From: Collinsella sp.
Lineage (GTDB): Bacteria > Actinomycetota > Coriobacteriia > Coriobacteriales > Coriobacteriaceae
DNA: 64,000 nt
NCBI GenBank assembly: GCA_019414245.1
Contig: DXMK01000007.1
Span: 272,959-336,958, forward strand
Direction: 5' to 3'
Below, in pieces: positions 61,328-64,000 of the stretch. The notes beneath the pieces were generated by a model that saw only the letters and a list, made by a program, of their open reading frames with translations, was not told the DNA's origin and made no database searches. Positions within the stretch are counted from its first letter, which is position 1; every line of letters begins with the position of its first letter. Made by a program: the position numbers and the translations under genes.

Positions 61328-62260
61328 ATGATTTATACGCTCACTGCAAATCCCGCTATTGACTACAACATCGCCTGCGACGGTCTTTCCGCCAACACCG
61401 TCACCCGCACGCGTGACGCGGTCTATACGCCCAACGGCAAGGGCCTCAACGTCTCGTTCACCCTTGATCACTACGGTGTCGACACGACGATCTTGGGCTT
61501 TTTCGCCGGTTTCTCGGGCGAGTTTATCGTTAAGGGCGCCGAGGCCTTGGGCGTGCCCGTCAAGCCCGTGTGGACCGACGGCATCACGCGCGTCAATGTG
61601 TTCCTCAACGCCGGCCCTGACACCGAGTACAACATGGTCAACGCCGGTGCCGCCATCAACGAGGCCAACGAGCAGGAGATGTTTGAGCTCATCGATTCGC
61701 TCGATGACATGACCTGCCTGGTCATCAGCGGCTCGCTGCCTCCCAACACTTCCGAGGGCTTCCTGGCCGAGGTCCTGCGCCGCGTCAAGGCCAAGGGGGC
61801 CGAGTTCGTCCTCGACATCTCGAGCCATCAGCTGGCAGACCTCATTGCCATGGAGCCGCTGCTGATCAAGCCCAATGACGACGAGCTGCTCGACATCTTT
61901 GGCATCAAGGTGAGCGGTGGCGACGACGAGTCCGTCAAGGGCGCCATGGCCGAGCTGCACGCCAAGGGCGCCAAGAACGTGCTGCTGACCCTCGGTGGCG
62001 ACGGCGCGTACTTCTCCAACGGCGAGCATATCTGGTTTGCCAATCGCACCTTCGACGTCAAGCTGCTGTCGACGGTGTGCGCCGGCGATTCCTCGCTCGC
62101 TGCCTTCCTGTCCGTGTGGCACGACGCCCCCGAGCGCGTCGAGGATGCCCTGCGCCTCTCGATGGCCACCGGCGCCAACGTGGTCGAGTGCCCGGGTCTG
62201 GGTGATTTTGCCAAGGTGGACGAATATAAGAAGCACATCGAGGTTCGCCAGGTCTGCTAG
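61328..62260 (+). CDS. 1-phosphofructokinase-family kinase (FruK), copy 2
   Basis: 310-aa PfkB paralogue of the preceding gene, clearly from the same subfamily (MIYTLTANPAIDYNIACDGL, NGKGLNVSFTLDHYGVDTT, WTDGITRVNVFLNAG, LVISGSLPPNTSEGFLAEVL). ATG 61328 follows GAAAGG. The catalytic loop is STVCAGDSSLAAFLSVW: same Cys for Gly in GAGD, but Ser retained. Divergence is spread along the whole length, so this is an old duplication. It may prefer a different sugar phosphate; not decidable here. Confidence 0.87.
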   Translation: MIYTLTANPAIDYNIACDGLSANTVTRTRDAVYTPNGKGLNVSFTLDHYGVDTTILGFFAGFSGEFIVKGAEALGVPVKPVWTDGITRVNVFLNAGPDTEYNMVNAGAAINEANEQEMFELIDSLDDMTCLVISGSLPPNTSEGFLAEVLRRVKAKGAEFVLDISSHQLADLIAMEPLLIKPNDDELLDIFGIKVSGGDDESVKGAMAELHAKGAKNVLLTLGGDGAYFSNGEHIWFANRTFDVKLLSTVCAGDSSLAAFLSVWHDAPERVEDALRLSMATGANVVECPGLGDFAKVDEYKKHIEVRQVC

Positions 62261-62293
62261 TTCCGGCACCTTGTCTGAATAGTTTGATTATTT

Positions 62294-62327
62294 CGCATCC
62301 GTCTTAGACTAGGACGGATGCGTTTTT
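62294..62327 (+). terminator. Terminator after the second fruK
   Basis: Perfect 10-bp stem CGCATCCGTC / GACGGATGCG, 9-nt loop, TTTTT. Confidence 0.85.
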
Positions 62328-62424
62328 GTTTATCGGACTTGCGTGTGCAGTGGAGGCTGTTTCTTGCTAGACTTCTTGCAGACGCAATCGATAGCCAATT
62401 TGATAGTCGCAGGAGGCCATAGGC

Positions 62425-63819
62425 ATGTGCAATGTTTCGCTCAACGGTACTCAACCGTCCGATGCGTCCCTGTGCGTCCTGCGCGCGCTTGAGGCGGCTG
62501 GTCTTGAGGCTTGGTACGTGGGCGGTTGGGTGCGCGACGCCCTGATGGGGTACCCCAGCCACGATGTTGATATGTGCTGTAGCGGCCTGTGGCAGGAGTC
62601 CAAAGCGGCGCTCGAGGCCGCCGGCATCGCGGTTGTGGAGTCGGGCATTAAATTTGGCGGAATCACGGCTATTTCCGATGGCGAGCGTATCGAGGTCACC
62701 ACGTACCGTCTGGATGGCTTTTACACCGATGGTCGCCATCCCCAGAGTGTGGAGCGTGCCGCCTCGCTCGAGGACGATCTGGCGCGCCGCGACTTTACCG
62801 TCAATGCCATGGCCTGGCATCCCGAGCGCGGGCTTGTCGACCGCTACGACGGCCAGGGTGACTTGGAGCGCAAGCTGATTCGCGCTGTCGGCGATCCCAA
62901 GCGTCGCTTTAACGAGGACGCCCTGCGCATGCTGCGTGCGGTGCGCTTTGCCTGCCGTCTGGACTTTATGATTGAGCCCGAGACCAAGCGTGCGCTTGCC
63001 GAGTGCGCGCCGCTGCTCGATGCCGTGGCGCGTGAGCGTGTGGGTATTGAGCTCGAGGGCATTCTTTCGACCGGTCACGGGGGAGACGCCATGTTGCGCT
63101 ACCCTGAGCTCATCTGCGCCGCTGTGCCCGAGTTGGCAGCGGGTCGCGGGTTTGATCAGCGAAGTGTCTATCATGCGTTTAACGTCTACGAGCATATCGC
63201 CCGTGTGCTGACGGTGGCAGGGGAGCTGGCGCTGTGCGACGGCGTCGCGCCATCGTCGAGCCTTATGTGGGCGGCGTTTTTGCACGATGTCTCCAAGCCC
63301 GAGTGCTTTACGGTCGATCACGCCGGCAGCGGACACTTCTACGGTCATCCCGAGCTCGGCGCCAAGAAAGCGCGCGTCATTATGGATCGCCTGGCACTCT
63401 CGCACGACCTGGTGCGCGACGTTTGCCTGCTCATCAAATATCACGATAAGCCGCTGCGCCCCGAGCGCTCCTGCCTGCTCAATATGATGCGCGCGCTTTC
63501 GGGTGAGGGCGTCGACACGGCCCGCCTGATTGACGAGCTCATGGACCTCAAGCGTGCTGACACGCTTGGCAAGGCCCCATCGTGCTTCTATTACGTTGAG
63601 ACGATTGAGGAGATGCGCGCGATGGCGCACGAGCTGCTGAGGGCGGGGGAGCCCTATACGCTCAAGATGCTCGCCATCAACGGCGGCGACCTGATCCGTG
63701 CTGGAGTCAAGCCCGGGCCGGAACTGGGGCAGCTTCTCAACTCCGCCCTCGACGCCGTGATCGAAGACAACATTCCCAACGATCGCGAAGCTCTTTTGGT
63801 CCATCTCAACTTGAATTAG
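62425..63819 (+). CDS. cca: CCA-adding tRNA nucleotidyltransferase with HD domain
   Basis: Adds or repairs the 3' CCA of tRNAs. ATG 62425 follows AGGAGG. 464 aa: nucleotidyltransferase head AWYVGGWVRDALMGYPSHDVDMC (quoted in part: GGWVRDALMGYPSHDVD), RRDFTVNAMAWHPERGLVDR, GDPKRRFNEDALRMLRAVRF, then a C-terminal HD phosphohydrolase domain (WAAFLHDVSKPECF, HFYGHPELGAKKA, IKYHDKPLRPE). Both tRNA-Asn genes here encode CCA, so this enzyme may act mainly in repair. Confidence 0.94.
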   Translation: MCNVSLNGTQPSDASLCVLRALEAAGLEAWYVGGWVRDALMGYPSHDVDMCCSGLWQESKAALEAAGIAVVESGIKFGGITAISDGERIEVTTYRLDGFYTDGRHPQSVERAASLEDDLARRDFTVNAMAWHPERGLVDRYDGQGDLERKLIRAVGDPKRRFNEDALRMLRAVRFACRLDFMIEPETKRALAECAPLLDAVARERVGIELEGILSTGHGGDAMLRYPELICAAVPELAAGRGFDQRSVYHAFNVYEHIARVLTVAGELALCDGVAPSSSLMWAAFLHDVSKPECFTVDHAGSGHFYGHPELGAKKARVIMDRLALSHDLVRDVCLLIKYHDKPLRPERSCLLNMMRALSGEGVDTARLIDELMDLKRADTLGKAPSCFYYVETIEEMRAMAHELLRAGEPYTLKMLAINGGDLIRAGVKPGPELGQLLNSALDAVIEDNIPNDREALLVHLNLN

Positions 63820-63883
63820 CTACCTAGTTTACCTGCGTGTTCCATAACCTGCCGACAATTTTTCGGCAATTTGGAATTTCTTC

Positions 63884-63912
63884 TTGCGCTGACGTTTTTT
63901 GTCCCGTAATAT
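63884..63912 (+). promoter_or_regulatory. Promoter for tRNA-Glu
   Basis: -35 TTGCGC (63884-63889), 17-bp spacer, -10 TAATAT (63907-63912) lying within the palindrome GTAATATATTAC; 34 bp before the tRNA. Confidence 0.6.
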
Positions 63913-63946
63913 ATTACCCCGCAGCACGGCAGTGCAGATGTCATGT

Positions 63947-64000
63947 GGCCCGTTCGTCTAGCGGTTTAGGACGCCGCCCTCTCAAGGCGGAGATCACCAG
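63947..64000 (+). tRNA. tRNA-Glu (CTC), truncated by the window end
   Basis: Acceptor 5' strand GGCCCGT, D-arm TCGTCTAGCGGTTTAGGA, anticodon stem CCGCC/GGCGG with loop CTCTCAA (anticodon CTC). The variable loop and T-arm start before the sequence ends; the 3' part is missing. Confidence 0.9.

Overview
The window is a compact, gene-dense bacterial chromosome segment with high GC (roughly 60% by eye) and frequent GTG/TTG starts. Most genes run left to right in long, tightly overlapping operons. Gene content and order (dnaG-sigA; asp23-fakA-recG-rsmD-coaD; sepIVA-like-DUF177-rpmF-plsX-acpP-rnc-smc-ftsY-ffh; alaS-ruvX-mltG; efp-asp23-nusB-xseB-tlyA-nadK-recN), an isoleucine T-box, a Bacillus-type ThyA and a complete fructose PTS point to a Gram-positive, high-GC member of the Coriobacteriia, most likely Collinsella or a close relative. 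That assignment is inference from style and synteny; no rRNA is present to confirm it.

Layout. 1-3100: 3' part of dnaG, then the housekeeping sigma factor. 3100-3510: a terminator, a dispersed palindrome and two identical tRNA-Asn genes. 3660-9040: Asp23/FakA, RecG, RsmD and CoaD. 9100-18560: a cell-division coiled-coil protein, DUF177, L32, PlsX, ACP, RNase III, SMC and both SRP GTPases. 18670-26570: a metal-type regulator (DUF134-NifX-His tail) divergent from thyA-folA, an rRNA methyltransferase, a MATE exporter, a broken cobO, ftsH and a DUF523 protein. 26600-32820: an iron-type dehydrogenase (minus strand), the T-box-controlled ileS, lspA and an RluA-type pseudouridine synthase. 32900-40650: a membrane glycosyltransferase, an orphan prepilin peptidase, an HD phosphohydrolase, rarA, and a stress-type cassette of membrane coiled-coil protein, RsbW-like protein, SigB-like sigma factor and AI-2E-family permease. 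40660-54290: an AT-rich orphan membrane protein on the minus strand, then a long housekeeping run from alaS to recN. 54350-62260: an RpiR regulator divergent from a fructose module (fruA EIIBCA, ptsH, ptsI and two fruK-like kinases). 62425-64000: cca and the 5' part of a tRNA-Glu.

Most of the window is ordinary core genome. The points worth a second look lie between genes or in degraded active sites: (i) a dispersed family of intergenic palindromes sharing a GGGAC/GTCCC core; (ii) a 37-bp perfect inverted repeat upstream of ptsH; (iii) paired TGACATATGTCA-type operators bracketing the promoter of the DUF134 regulator; (iv) an in-frame ochre codon at codon 5 of cobO; (v) an AroB homologue that has lost the usual zinc histidines; (vi) an RsbW-like anti-sigma protein without recognisable ATP-binding boxes; (vii) tandem fruK-like genes, both with Cys in place of the first Gly of the GAGD motif; and (viii) a transcription-attenuating ileS T-box with an AUC specifier. 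I did not find a CRISPR array, prophage, insertion sequence or defence island.
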